Assembly (NCBI GenBank): GCA_017959965.1
Contig: JAGCZO010000157.1
Coordinates: 1 to 53,208 of the forward strand
Source: Clostridia bacterium
Lineage (GTDB): Bacteria; Bacillota; Clostridia; UBA1212
DNA: 53,208 nucleotides
Reading direction: 5' to 3'
The notes under the pieces are model-generated. The model had not been told where the DNA came from and ran no database searches. It saw only the letters and a list, made by a program, of their open reading frames with translations. This document shows positions 24,258 to 32,058 of the stretch, piece by piece. Each line of letters starts with the position of its first letter. Position 1 is the stretch's first letter. Position numbers and translations under genes: made by a program.

Positions 24258-25004
24258 TCAGTCGATCCCCGACGGGCTGAGAGGCCCGTATTTATTGGCA
24301 GGAGTCTTAAGGTACTTGATGTTCATGCAGACGGACACGTCGTACCAGACCTCGTCGTCAAGGTACGATCGCTGACATTCGCACTCCGAGTCCATGTACC
24401 AGACGCCGGAATTCTTCATGTTTTCACTCGAATAGTATTCCGCCGTAAGCACGTACTCACCGGCGGGGAGGCTGTCGACCTTGAGAGGCACGTTGGCGCC
24501 GTCCGCCCAGTTCTCAAAACTGCCCCCGGCAACAGGCCTTCCGGCCACAGTGTGCGGAAAGTCCCTGTCCCATTTGTAGAGAGTGTAATCCAGCGAATAG
24601 CCGTCCTTTGCCGTCCACGTGGGTGACTCAAACCCGACGCCGGAAAAATCGGCGGTGGCGTAGAACTGCACGGCAATGGAATGCCCGGTCCCGCAAAAAG
24701 GTTCTTTCGTGCCTCCGGAGGGATACATTGCGAACGACAAGGGCTTATCCTTCACGATGCCTCCGGAATAGTCGACGGCTGCTTCGGGCTCCTTGGTGGG
24801 AGAGGGCGCGGCGGCTTCCTCCCCCGACGTGGGAGCGGGAGTCGTTGTGGGGACCTCGGCCTTTTCGGAAGCGGGAGTCTCCGTGCCGGCAGAGGGAACG
24901 GAAACGTCCGGCTCTTTTACGCCGCAGCCCGCAAGGACGCAGAAAGCCGTCAGAACCAAAAAGATAAAGATGACGGCGCGCAGTTTTCTCTGATTTACTG
25001 CCAA
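24258..25004 (-). CDS. Lipoprotein with Thr/Pro/Ala/Glu linker and beta-sandwich module
   Basis: The best start is the TTG at 25004, 8 bases from GGGAG; a GTG at 25013 would overlap that site. The 248-residue protein has a short export signal with lipobox VLAGC (Cys27), a Ser/Thr/Pro/Ala/Glu linker (about 30-75), and one domain to the C-terminus. That domain contains YTLYKWDRDFPHTVAG and LPAGEYVLTAEY, the same module found in the N-terminal parts of two neighbouring enzymes and in the dockerin protein. It is predicted to sit on the outer face of the membrane as a glycan-binding lipoprotein. It lies between divergent GH99-like genes. Confidence 0.65.
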   Translation of the reverse strand: MAVNQRKLRAVIFIFLVLTAFCVLAGCGVKEPDVSVPSAGTETPASEKAEVPTTTPAPTSGEEAAAPSPTKEPEAAVDYSGGIVKDKPLSFAMYPSGGTKEPFCGTGHSIAVQFYATADFSGVGFESPTWTAKDGYSLDYTLYKWDRDFPHTVAGRPVAGGSFENWADGANVPLKVDSLPAGEYVLTAEYYSSENMKNSGVWYMDSECECQRSYLDDEVWYDVSVCMNIKYLKTPANKYGPLSPSGID

Positions 25005-25120
25005 TAGCTTCACTCCCTTTTCCGCGAATCGAAAGCAGATCAAAAGTCAAATCAAGGTGTACAAAAATCAAAAATAAATATATCAGATTTCCGGAGACAA
25101 AACAAGATTTTCGGCAGCTC

Positions 25121-25141
25121 AATGCGGCGCAATGCGGCGCA
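25121..25141. repeat. Tandem AATGCGGCGC repeat upstream of a GH99-like gene
   Basis: AATGCGGCGC occurs twice in a row at 25121-25140, in the region between the divergent lipoprotein gene and GH99-like gene. The embedded 11-mer GCGGCGCAATG (25124-25134) also occurs twice at 34776-34813, upstream of a paralogous gene. Confidence 0.5.
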
Positions 25142-25230
25142 TAATTGCCGGAAGCGATAACGCCGGTAAGCGCCGGGGATCCTTCTCCGCGGGGCCCCAC
25201 TCCCTCCTTTTTTTCCCCGGCGGGGTGTAG

Positions 25231-25236
25231 TATAAT
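25231..25236 (+). promoter_or_regulatory. Predicted -10 box of the GH99-like gene at 25271
   Basis: TATAAT at 25231-25236 is a consensus -10 box 34 bases before the GTG start. The -35 position holds only a T-run (25208-25214), so the promoter may need an activator. Confidence 0.4.
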
Positions 25237-25270
25237 TGGCTTGCAAAAGCAACTGAAAAGAGGGAAAAAA

Positions 25271-27850
25271 GTGAACGGATCAAAACGTTTTATTGTCAGG
25301 ATCGCATTGGCGGCAGTCGCCGCGGTAATTCTCGCGGGAATATCGGCGTTTTCGGGAGGATCCGCGGCCGCGGAAGACGCAGGCTCTGTCGTGTACCCTT
25401 TGTGGTACGAAAAATACGGCGCCCGGGACGAGGACACGTGGAAACCGGGCATGAGTGTCCAGTACCAGATATCGACCACTGTGCCGATAAAATCCGTGAC
25501 GCTGAACTATTTTCACTCCACGTCCTCAGAGACGGGACCTGTCGGACTTGAGTTCACGGTGAGAGTGTACAAGTGGGACACCAATATTCTGCAGTCCATC
25601 GGGGCGGAGCCTATATTAACGCAAAAATGCGTATCATATGAGAAAAAGGAAGCCGATTCGGACTACGCGGTCACATGCGATATGTCCGCCGATCCCCTTC
25701 CAAAGGGTGAATACGTTTTTGAATTCGAGAACAATAACAGCTTTTCAGTTTTGCTGTCGAGGCTCATGCCCGCGCCCACGGGCGTCAGGAGCTACCTGGC
25801 GGGAAGGGGCTGGTACGGTTCATTCCCCGGCAGCATTGAATTTACGGAGGACGCGAAATTCGTTTTCCGCTCCGCCACGTCAAACTATAAGCTTGTCTAC
25901 AACGAACCCCCGGAGGAGCCTGTGCTGACCGAGGACGACCCCATCGTTTCCCTTGGCGTCGATTCCACAAAGTGGGGCGCGGTGGACGGCCTGGGAAGAA
26001 CTCTGCCGGACAACAGTGAGACCGGCGATAAGAAGGAAAAGCTCGTCGGCATTTTCTACTGGACTTGGCACATGGGAAACCGCTCCAAGGAAAATCCCAA
26101 AAACATTAACAATATTCTTGAGGAATATCCTGAGGCGGTGAACGACTACTACCATCAGGTGTGGCAGACGGGAGGCGCCAATTTCTGGAATGAGCCCATA
26201 TACGGATACTATATCGAATCGGACGACTACGTTCTCAGAAAGCACGCGGAGCTGCTTGCGGACGCGGGCATTGACTTTGTTCTTTTCGACTGCACGAACG
26301 GCTCCATGGTGTGGACCGAAGCCTACATGAATCTGCTCAGGGTCTGGTCCGATGCCCGCAAGGACGGTGTAAAAACTCCTAAAATTGCGTTTATGATGCA
26401 ATTTGACTACAGCGGCAACACCAGGGCCTCCCTCTGGGATATCTACACGAACCTCTACAAGAAAGGATTTTACAAGGATCTTTGGTTCTATCTTGACGGC
26501 AAGCCCATGGTGATGGCCTGGGAGACGGGACTTGACACCAACGTCGGCGATGAGGCCGAGATCAGGTCCTTCTTCACCTACAGACATCCCATTGCCGGCT
26601 ACTGGGCCCAGGACGGAACCGACGACAGCTGGGGCTGGCTCAGCGCGTATCCCCAGGCCTGCTACTACAACGAGGACGGCACGGTGGAAATGACCACGGT
26701 GGGTATTGCCCAGAACGCCAATTACGAGACCCGGAGTCTCAGCGCCATGAACAGCGGCAAAAACATGGGCCGGTCCTACGCCGCGCAGCCGAATTATTCC
26801 TACAGCTACACTTACCGGGGACGAAGGATCACGGTGGACTCCAAGATCGAGAACAGCAAGCTCTACGGCCGCAATTTCCAGGAGCAGTGGGACTACGCCA
26901 TCTCCAAGGACCCGGAGATAGTTTTCGTGACGGGCTGGAACGAATGGATCATGGGCAGGTACGAGGAATGGTGCGGCGTCAGCAACGCCTTCCCGGATCA
27001 GTGCAACGACGAGAACTCCAGAGACATTGAACCCTCAAAAGGCGACCTCAAGGACTATTACTACTACCAGCTCGTCGCCAACGTCAGACGCTTCAAGGGG
27101 ACCTCGGAGCAGGACTATCAGCCGGACCCGAAGACTATTGATTTCTCAGGCGAAATGAGCCAATGGGACGACCCCTCGATCGTGACCTACAACCACTACG
27201 CGAATAATACTTTGCCAAGGAACAACATCGGCTTCGGCGAGCTGAAATACGTTTCCGAAGGTATCAGAAACGACTTCGTACAGACGAAAGTCTCCTACGA
27301 CAAAGACAATCTGTGGTTCTACGTAAAGACCGCCTCAGGCATAACTCCCTTCGAGGCCGGCAACTGGATGACTCTGCTCATAGACTCCCGGGCTGCCACG
27401 GCGTTTTCGAAGGACTGGGAGGACTTCGAATACATAATAGGGCGCGAAGGCACCACGGAGGATACGATGGTCCTGGAAAAGAGCACCGGCGGCTGGAACT
27501 GGGAATCCGTGGGAAACGTCAAATACCGCGTGTCGGGAAATGAAATGGTGATCGAGGTGCCCCGGAAGCTGCTGGGCGGCGCGGGCAGCTCCCTTGATTT
27601 CGGTTTCAAGTGGTGCGACAATAACCTTGCCGAGGGCGACATAATGGACCTTTACACGGACGGGGACGCGGCCCCCGGCGGAAGGTTCGTGTTCAGATTC
27701 GCGACGAAGCCCTCAGTTAAAAACGGCTGGGTGATACCGGTGATCATAGTCTGCTGCGCAGTCGCGGCGGCGGCCGCATTGGCGGTCGTGATCGTCGTTC
27801 TTAAGAAGAAAAAAGCGGAAAAACCCGCCGAAAACGTTAAAAACGATTGA
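25271..27850 (+). CDS. Secreted GH99/WbsX-like enzyme with CBM9-like domain and C-terminal membrane anchor
   Basis: The start is the GTG at 25271, preceded by GAGGG, giving 859 residues and a clean signal peptide (about 1-34); the frame also extends upstream without a good start. Order: beta-sandwich module (about 60-165, with VRVYKWDTNILQSIGAEPIL and LPKGEYVFEFEN), barrel (about 230-610) and CBM9-like domain (about 620-815). A membrane helix (about 822-845) and KKKKAEK end it. Barrel marks are GIFYWTWHMG (260-269), LADAGIDFVLFDCTNG and VTGWNEW (553-559; Glu558). It would be a membrane-tethered exo-facing glycosidase. It is closest to the 21680-24184 paralogue, with WNEPIxGYY and SRDIEPSKGDLKD shared. 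Confidence 0.7.
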   Translation: MNGSKRFIVRIALAAVAAVILAGISAFSGGSAAAEDAGSVVYPLWYEKYGARDEDTWKPGMSVQYQISTTVPIKSVTLNYFHSTSSETGPVGLEFTVRVYKWDTNILQSIGAEPILTQKCVSYEKKEADSDYAVTCDMSADPLPKGEYVFEFENNNSFSVLLSRLMPAPTGVRSYLAGRGWYGSFPGSIEFTEDAKFVFRSATSNYKLVYNEPPEEPVLTEDDPIVSLGVDSTKWGAVDGLGRTLPDNSETGDKKEKLVGIFYWTWHMGNRSKENPKNINNILEEYPEAVNDYYHQVWQTGGANFWNEPIYGYYIESDDYVLRKHAELLADAGIDFVLFDCTNGSMVWTEAYMNLLRVWSDARKDGVKTPKIAFMMQFDYSGNTRASLWDIYTNLYKKGFYKDLWFYLDGKPMVMAWETGLDTNVGDEAEIRSFFTYRHPIAGYWAQDGTDDSWGWLSAYPQACYYNEDGTVEMTTVGIAQNANYETRSLSAMNSGKNMGRSYAAQPNYSYSYTYRGRRITVDSKIENSKLYGRNFQEQWDYAISKDPEIVFVTGWNEWIMGRYEEWCGVSNAFPDQCNDENSRDIEPSKGDLKDYYYYQLVANVRRFKGTSEQDYQPDPKTIDFSGEMSQWDDPSIVTYNHYANNTLPRNNIGFGELKYVSEGIRNDFVQTKVSYDKDNLWFYVKTASGITPFEAGNWMTLLIDSRAATAFSKDWEDFEYIIGREGTTEDTMVLEKSTGGWNWESVGNVKYRVSGNEMVIEVPRKLLGGAGSSLDFGFKWCDNNLAEGDIMDLYTDGDAAPGGRFVFRFATKPSVKNGWVIPVIIVCCAVAAAAALAVVIVVLKKKKAEKPAENVKND

Positions 27851-27875
27851 ACGGACTCCGGTGAAGTGGTAAAAT
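27847..27875 (+). promoter_or_regulatory. Predicted sigma-A promoter of the oxidoreductase operon
   Basis: TTGAAC (27847-27852) and TAAAAT (27870-27875) are 17 bases apart. The -35 box overlaps the stop codon of the preceding GH99-like gene. AAGGAGG follows just before the ferredoxin ATG at 27927. Confidence 0.65.
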
Positions 27876-27926
27876 TCCCGGTTTGAATAACACTTTTCTC
27901 TGCGCAAACAGGCGCAAGGAGGTTCT

Positions 27927-28133
27927 ATGGCTAAAGTTACTTTTGATATCGACAGATGCAAGGGCTGCAGACATTGTGTGGCTGCCTGCCCGAAAAAGAT
28001 CGTTGTGATCCGCGAGGACGTCCTTAATAAGAACGGCTACCATCCCGCGGGAGTTCTTGAAATGGAAAAATGCATCGGCTGCGCGTCGTGCGCTACAATG
28101 TGCCCCGACTGCGTTATTACTGTTGAAAGGTAA
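27927..28133 (+). CDS. Ferredoxin-type delta subunit of 2-oxoacid:ferredoxin oxidoreductase
   Basis: The 68-residue protein holds two [4Fe-4S] clusters: CKGCRHCVAACP (about 12-23) and CIGCASCATMCP (about 51-62). It is the electron-carrying subunit of a four-subunit oxidoreductase and is encoded 12 bases before the alpha subunit. Clusters of this kind carry electrons from the TPP site to external ferredoxin. AAGGAGG precedes the ATG. Confidence 0.9.
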   Translation: MAKVTFDIDRCKGCRHCVAACPKKIVVIREDVLNKNGYHPAGVLEMEKCIGCASCATMCPDCVITVER

Positions 28134-28145
28134 GGAGGCGGAAAC

Positions 28146-29210
28146 ATGGGTGAAAGAATTCTTATGAAGGGAAACGAGGTCATTGCCGAGGCTGCGCTCA
28201 GAGCGGGCTGCAGGCACTATTTCGGATATCCCATCACCCCTCAGACAGAGGTGGCCCACTACATGGCGAAAAAGATGGAGCAGCTGGGCGGCACCTTCGT
28301 GCAGGCTGAGAGCGAGGTCGCGGCTATAAATATGGTCTACGGCGCGGCCAGCGCAGGCGTAAGAGCCATGACGTCATCCTCCAGCCCCGGCATATCCCTC
28401 AAGCAGGAAGGCATTTCCTATTCCGCCGGCTCCGAGCTTCCCATGGTCATCATTGACATCGTGAGATGCGGCCCGGGCCTCGGAGGCATCCTTCCGGCCC
28501 AGTGCGACTATTTCCAAATGGTCAAGGGCGGCGGACACGGCGACTACCACCTTCCGGTGCTTGCTCCCTGCAGCGTGCAGGAAATGTACGAGCTGGTGGT
28601 GGAAGCCTTCAATATTGCCGATAAATACAGGAATCCCGTTGTCGTCATGGGCGACGGATACCTTGGCCAGATGATGGAAGCCGTCACCTTCAGGGACGAG
28701 GAACCCATCTACAAAGCGGACAAGTCCGGCTGGGCTGCCTGCGGAAGCAAGCTGGAAAGACCCCACCACACGATAACCTCCATTTACATCGAAGCGGACG
28801 TGCTGGAGGCCCACAACGTAAAGCTCCAGAAGAAATACGCCGAGATCAAGGCCAATGAGACCCGGGTGGAGGAGTTCAACTGCGAAGGCGCCGACATCAT
28901 CATCACCGCCTACGGAACCATCTCCAGGATCGTGAAGAACGTGATCAAGGACGCCGAGAAGGAGGGCATAAAAGTCGGTCTGATCAGGCCCATTACCCTC
29001 TGGCCGTTCCCCTCGGAGTCGTTTGAAAAGTACGCCGGTAAAGTGAAGAGCTTCCTCTGCGTTGAAATGAGCGCCGGCCAGATGATCGAGGACGTTAAGC
29101 TTGCCGTCAACGGCAGAAACGAAGTCAGGTTCTACGGCAGAACGGGAGGCAACGTACCCTCCCAGAACGAGATCTTAGAACAGGTCCGCGTCATCGCGGC
29201 ACAAAAGTAA
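28146..29210 (+). CDS. vorB: 2-oxoacid:ferredoxin oxidoreductase alpha subunit (VorB-like)
   Basis: The 354-residue protein matches the alpha subunit of four-subunit 2-oxoacid oxidoreductases. GNEVIAEAALRAGCRHYFGY and PITPQTEV lie at the N-terminus, FVQAESEVAAINMVYGAASAG is the subunit- and TPP-facing region, and the C-terminal part has KVGLIRPITLWPFP. With its partners it oxidises a branched-chain 2-oxoacid or 2-oxoglutarate to an acyl-CoA and reduces ferredoxin, or works in reverse. The order (ferredoxin, alpha, beta, gamma) fits the 3-methyl-2-oxobutanoate type commonly annotated in Clostridia, but substrate choice is not certain. It is spaced 13 bases from the beta gene. Confidence 0.85.
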   Translation: MGERILMKGNEVIAEAALRAGCRHYFGYPITPQTEVAHYMAKKMEQLGGTFVQAESEVAAINMVYGAASAGVRAMTSSSSPGISLKQEGISYSAGSELPMVIIDIVRCGPGLGGILPAQCDYFQMVKGGGHGDYHLPVLAPCSVQEMYELVVEAFNIADKYRNPVVVMGDGYLGQMMEAVTFRDEEPIYKADKSGWAACGSKLERPHHTITSIYIEADVLEAHNVKLQKKYAEIKANETRVEEFNCEGADIIITAYGTISRIVKNVIKDAEKEGIKVGLIRPITLWPFPSESFEKYAGKVKSFLCVEMSAGQMIEDVKLAVNGRNEVRFYGRTGGNVPSQNEILEQVRVIAAQK

Positions 29211-29223
29211 GGAGGCGAGCACT

Positions 29224-29970
29224 ATGGCAATTGTTTTTCAGAAACCCCACGCTCTTACGGATAAGCCCTTCCATTACTGCCCCGGATGCACCCACGGACT
29301 GATCCACCGCCTTGTCGCCGAGGTCCTTGACGAGCTTGGCATCGAAGGCACCACGGTAGGCGTTGCCAGCGTTGGCTGCACCTATAACAGCTATGAATAT
29401 TTTAACTGCGACATGGTCCAGGCCGCTCACGGCAGGGCTCCCGCAGTCGCCACAGGCCTCAGACGTTCGCTTCCCGACAGACAGGTGTTCACCTATCAGG
29501 GCGACGGAGACCTCGCGGCTATCGGTACGGCTGAGATCGTACACGCGGCCACCAGAGGCGAAAAGATCACCACGATCTTCGTTAACAACGCCATCTACGG
29601 CATGACCAGCGGTCAGATGGCTCCCAAGACCCTTGTTGGTCAGGTGACCACCACCACTCCCTTCGGAAGAAAGCCTGAACTCCACGGCTACCCCATCAGA
29701 GTCTGCGAGATGCTCTCGACTCTTGAAGGCGCCGCCTTCGTGGAGCGCGTGGCGGTGAACAACGTCGCCAACGTAAGAAAAGCAAAGGCCGCCATTAAAA
29801 AGGCCTTCAAGGTCCAGATGGCCGGCAAGGGCTTCTCCATCGTTGAAGTTCTCTCGATCTGCCCGACGAACTGGGGCATGAATCCTCAAAAGGCCCTCGA
29901 ATGGCTTGAGCAGAACATGATGGAGCATTATCCGCTTGGCAATTTCAAAGGCAAGGACCTGGAGGTGTGA
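29224..29970 (+). CDS. 2-oxoacid:ferredoxin oxidoreductase beta subunit (TPP-binding)
   Basis: The 248-residue protein carries the thiamine-diphosphate site. CPGCTHGLIHRL lies at about 20-31. The GDG...N motif follows as YQGDGDLAAIGTAEI and FVNNAIYGMTSGQMAP, where Asp and Asn hold the metal and cofactor diphosphate. CPTNWGMNP near the C-terminus is also family-typical. It is the catalytic subunit, working with the alpha subunit encoded just upstream. GGAGG precedes the ATG. The gene ends 1 base before the gamma subunit's start. Confidence 0.9.
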   Translation: MAIVFQKPHALTDKPFHYCPGCTHGLIHRLVAEVLDELGIEGTTVGVASVGCTYNSYEYFNCDMVQAAHGRAPAVATGLRRSLPDRQVFTYQGDGDLAAIGTAEIVHAATRGEKITTIFVNNAIYGMTSGQMAPKTLVGQVTTTTPFGRKPELHGYPIRVCEMLSTLEGAAFVERVAVNNVANVRKAKAAIKKAFKVQMAGKGFSIVEVLSICPTNWGMNPQKALEWLEQNMMEHYPLGNFKGKDLEV

Positions 29971-29971
29971 T

Positions 29972-30499
29972 ATGCAAGAGATCATTTTAGCGGGATTCGG
30001 AGGACAGGGCATACTGTCCATGGGAAAATTCATCGCGATGGCAGGTCTTGAAGAAGGCAAAAACGTATCCTGGCTCCCCTCTTACGGGCCGGAGATGCGG
30101 GGCGGCACCGCAAACTGCAACGTTATCGTTGCCGAGGAAGAGGTCGGCTCCCCGATCATCAACAAAGCCACGGCGATAATCGTTATGAACCAGCCTTCGC
30201 TGGAAAAATTCGAAAGCTATCTTATCCCGGGCGGCGTGGTCATCCTGGACAGCTCCCTTGTCCCTGTGATGCCCGAGAGAAAGGACGTTGAGGTCTACGC
30301 GATACCCGCGACTCAGATGGCTTACGAGCTGGGCAACTCGACCTTTGCCGGCATCATCCTCCTGGGCAAGCTCCTTGAGGTGACCGGAGTCGTCTCCCGC
30401 GAAAGCTTTGAAAAAGCGCTCTACAAGATACTGCCGCCAAAAAAGCACGGGATGATCCCGGACGAGATGGCCGCTCTTGAAAAAGGCGCGAAATACTGA
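29972..30499 (+). CDS. 2-oxoacid:ferredoxin oxidoreductase gamma subunit
   Basis: The 175-residue protein starts at the ATG at 29972 (GGAGG upstream, almost abutting the beta stop); a longer frame from 29936 would overlap the beta gene. Family marks are ILAGFGGQGILSMGKFIAMA at the start, YGPEMRGGTANC near 42-53, and NKATAIIVMNQPS. It is the last gene of a four-gene operon encoding the whole complex. A GC-rich hairpin (GGGGCG/CGCCCC) lies between this gene and maf without a T-run, so maf may be partly co-transcribed. Confidence 0.9.
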   Translation: MQEIILAGFGGQGILSMGKFIAMAGLEEGKNVSWLPSYGPEMRGGTANCNVIVAEEEVGSPIINKATAIIVMNQPSLEKFESYLIPGGVVILDSSLVPVMPERKDVEVYAIPATQMAYELGNSTFAGIILLGKLLEVTGVVSRESFEKALYKILPPKKHGMIPDEMAALEKGAKY

Positions 30500-30569
30500 A
30501 CGTAAAACCTGAAGGGGCGGCGCTGTTTCATAAAGGCGGCGCCCCGAATCATATTGATCGGGAGATACT

Positions 30570-31148
30570 ATGAAGAAAACTCTTTGCCTGGCGTCAAATT
30601 CCCCGAGACGACGCGAACTGATCAGGTATTTAAACAGACCGTTCGTAACTTTTTCCGTTGATATAGACGAAAAAAGCAATTCGAACGACCCGGTGGAATA
30701 CGTGCGGGAGATCGCCAATGAAAAGGCGGACGCCGTCCTTGAACAGAGAGGCATGGGCGATGACGAGATCGTGATCACCGCGGACACCTGTGTTGCCGTT
30801 GGGGGCGAGATAATGGGAAAACCCGGGAACAGAGCGGAAGGCTTTGAAATGCTGAAAAAGCTTTCGGGAAAGACCCACACCGTTTCCACAGGTGTGGTGA
30901 TCCTGAATAAACTCGGCGGGACCGTTATGCGGCACTGCCTCTGCGAGACCACAAGGGTGACCTTCGCGGAGCTTTCGGACGGAGAAATAAACGAGTATCT
31001 GGACACGGGAGAATATGCGGACAAGGCAGGCGCCTACGCGATACAGGGAGCTTTCTCAAAGCACATCACAGGTATCGAGGGAGATTACAATAACGTTGTA
31101 GGCTTCCCGGCGGCGGCTGTTTACGAGCTCTTGAAGACGATAGAATAA
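30570..31148 (+). CDS. maf: Maf family nucleoside triphosphate pyrophosphatase
   Basis: The 192-residue protein is full length for Maf/YhdE enzymes. Residues 4-14 are LCLASNSPRRR, the substrate-binding loop. EIVITADTCVAV contains the catalytic Asp near residue 72, followed by GKPGNRAEGFEML and KTHTVSTGVVI. AGAYAIQGAFSKHITGIEGD and NNVVGFP lie near the C-terminus. It hydrolyses dTTP, UTP or modified pyrimidine triphosphates to monophosphates, preventing their incorporation. GGGAG precedes the ATG, and a bidirectional terminator follows. Confidence 0.92.
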   Translation: MKKTLCLASNSPRRRELIRYLNRPFVTFSVDIDEKSNSNDPVEYVREIANEKADAVLEQRGMGDDEIVITADTCVAVGGEIMGKPGNRAEGFEMLKKLSGKTHTVSTGVVILNKLGGTVMRHCLCETTRVTFAELSDGEINEYLDTGEYADKAGAYAIQGAFSKHITGIEGDYNNVVGFPAAAVYELLKTIE

Positions 31149-31162
31149 AGCCTTAAAGGCGT

Positions 31163-31215
31163 AAAAAACAGCGGTCTCCCAAGATCCGATCTCAGGGAGC
31201 CCGGCGATTTTATTA
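31163..31215. terminator. Bidirectional terminator between maf and the convergent lipoprotein gene
   Basis: CGGTCTCCC (31172-31180) pairs with GGGAGCCCG (31195-31203) with one mismatch. The plus-strand side runs into ATTTTATT and the minus-strand side into TTTTTT (plus AAAAAA at 31163-31168). Confidence 0.6.
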
Positions 31216-31232
31216 TGCAAGGTGCAGGTGTG

Positions 31233-31982
31233 TCAGGCCGCGATTATCTCGATCTCGCCTATCTGCATCAGTATGCCGTCAACTCCCGACGGAACGTCGT
31301 AGAGCTTTGTGGCAACGAACTTAACGTATCCGGCGGTGACGGCGTCGAACGTCAGTACGACGGGTTTGGTGCTGCCGGTCTTCGCGTTTTTGCACCCTTC
31401 GACGGAGGCCACAGTGGTGTAATTCTTTCCGTCAAGAGACACCTCAATGTGGAAGTCCACCGGGAAGCAGGAGCCTCCGATGGTGGGGCAGACGTTGACG
31501 GTGTCTATGAGAGTGTATTTCTCGAGCTTGAAGATCATCCACTCCTCCTGGTCCGGGTCGTCCTGATTGACGCCCACGTTGGTGGTCCAGCCCAGGCTGG
31601 GCTGCTCAAGGGTCGTATCGTAAATAATACCGTCGTTTATAAACTCATAGGACCAGCCCCATTGCACGTGGGTGTCGCCCGTTGTCGACGAAACGTCTTC
31701 GATATCGGCGGTAAGAGCAACGTTGACTCCTTTTTCGATAGTCGGGTCCGCGGTGGGAACCGGGGTCGGGGTAGGCTCCTCCGTCGGCGCCGGAGTGTCG
31801 GTGGGCGCCTCAGTGGGGGCAGGGGTCGCTTCCTCCGCAGTTGCCTCTCCCGCAGTCTCGTTAACGCCCGGCGCGGCGCTTTCCGCGGGGCTTTCCGTGG
31901 ACGGTGCGCAGGAGCAAAGGAACGCCGCGGTAAGAACCGCAAGAACGGAGACAAAAACGGTGATAATTATCGTTTTTTTCAT
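31233..31982 (-). CDS. Lipoprotein with discoidin (F5/8 type C)-like binding domain
   Basis: Starting at the ATG at 31982 (GAGGATC upstream), the 249-residue protein has an export signal with lipobox LCSC (Cys25) and a Thr/Pro/Ala/Glu linker (about 30-80; APTEAPTDTPAPTEEPTPTP). One beta-rich domain (about 85-249) contains VALTADIEDVSS, INDGIIYDTTLEQPSLGW, WMIFKLEKYTLIDTVNVCP, HIEVSLDGKNYTTVASVEG and AGYVKFVATKLYD, the usual order of discoidin-type carbohydrate-binding domains. It is probably a surface glycan-binding lipoprotein, encoded upstream of GH1 and SGNH genes on another transcript. Confidence 0.75.
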   Translation of the reverse strand: MKKTIIITVFVSVLAVLTAAFLCSCAPSTESPAESAAPGVNETAGEATAEEATPAPTEAPTDTPAPTEEPTPTPVPTADPTIEKGVNVALTADIEDVSSTTGDTHVQWGWSYEFINDGIIYDTTLEQPSLGWTTNVGVNQDDPDQEEWMIFKLEKYTLIDTVNVCPTIGGSCFPVDFHIEVSLDGKNYTTVASVEGCKNAKTGSTKPVVLTFDAVTAGYVKFVATKLYDVPSGVDGILMQIGEIEIIAA

Positions 31983-32058
31983 AGCTGAGATCCTCAAAAT
32001 CTTTTAGTTTCAAAGACCGGCGGAACGGTCTTTTTTATTGGCGGCGTCAGTTCCCTGA

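Noticed and set aside
30505-30546. GC-rich hairpin after the oxidoreductase gamma subunit as an intrinsic terminator
   Set aside because: The GGGGCG/CGCCCC stem is real but no T-run follows, so termination there is not supported.
29987-31024. Minus-strand frame of 345 codons opposite the gamma subunit and maf
   Set aside because: It spans two plus-strand genes with clear motifs and has no credible product.
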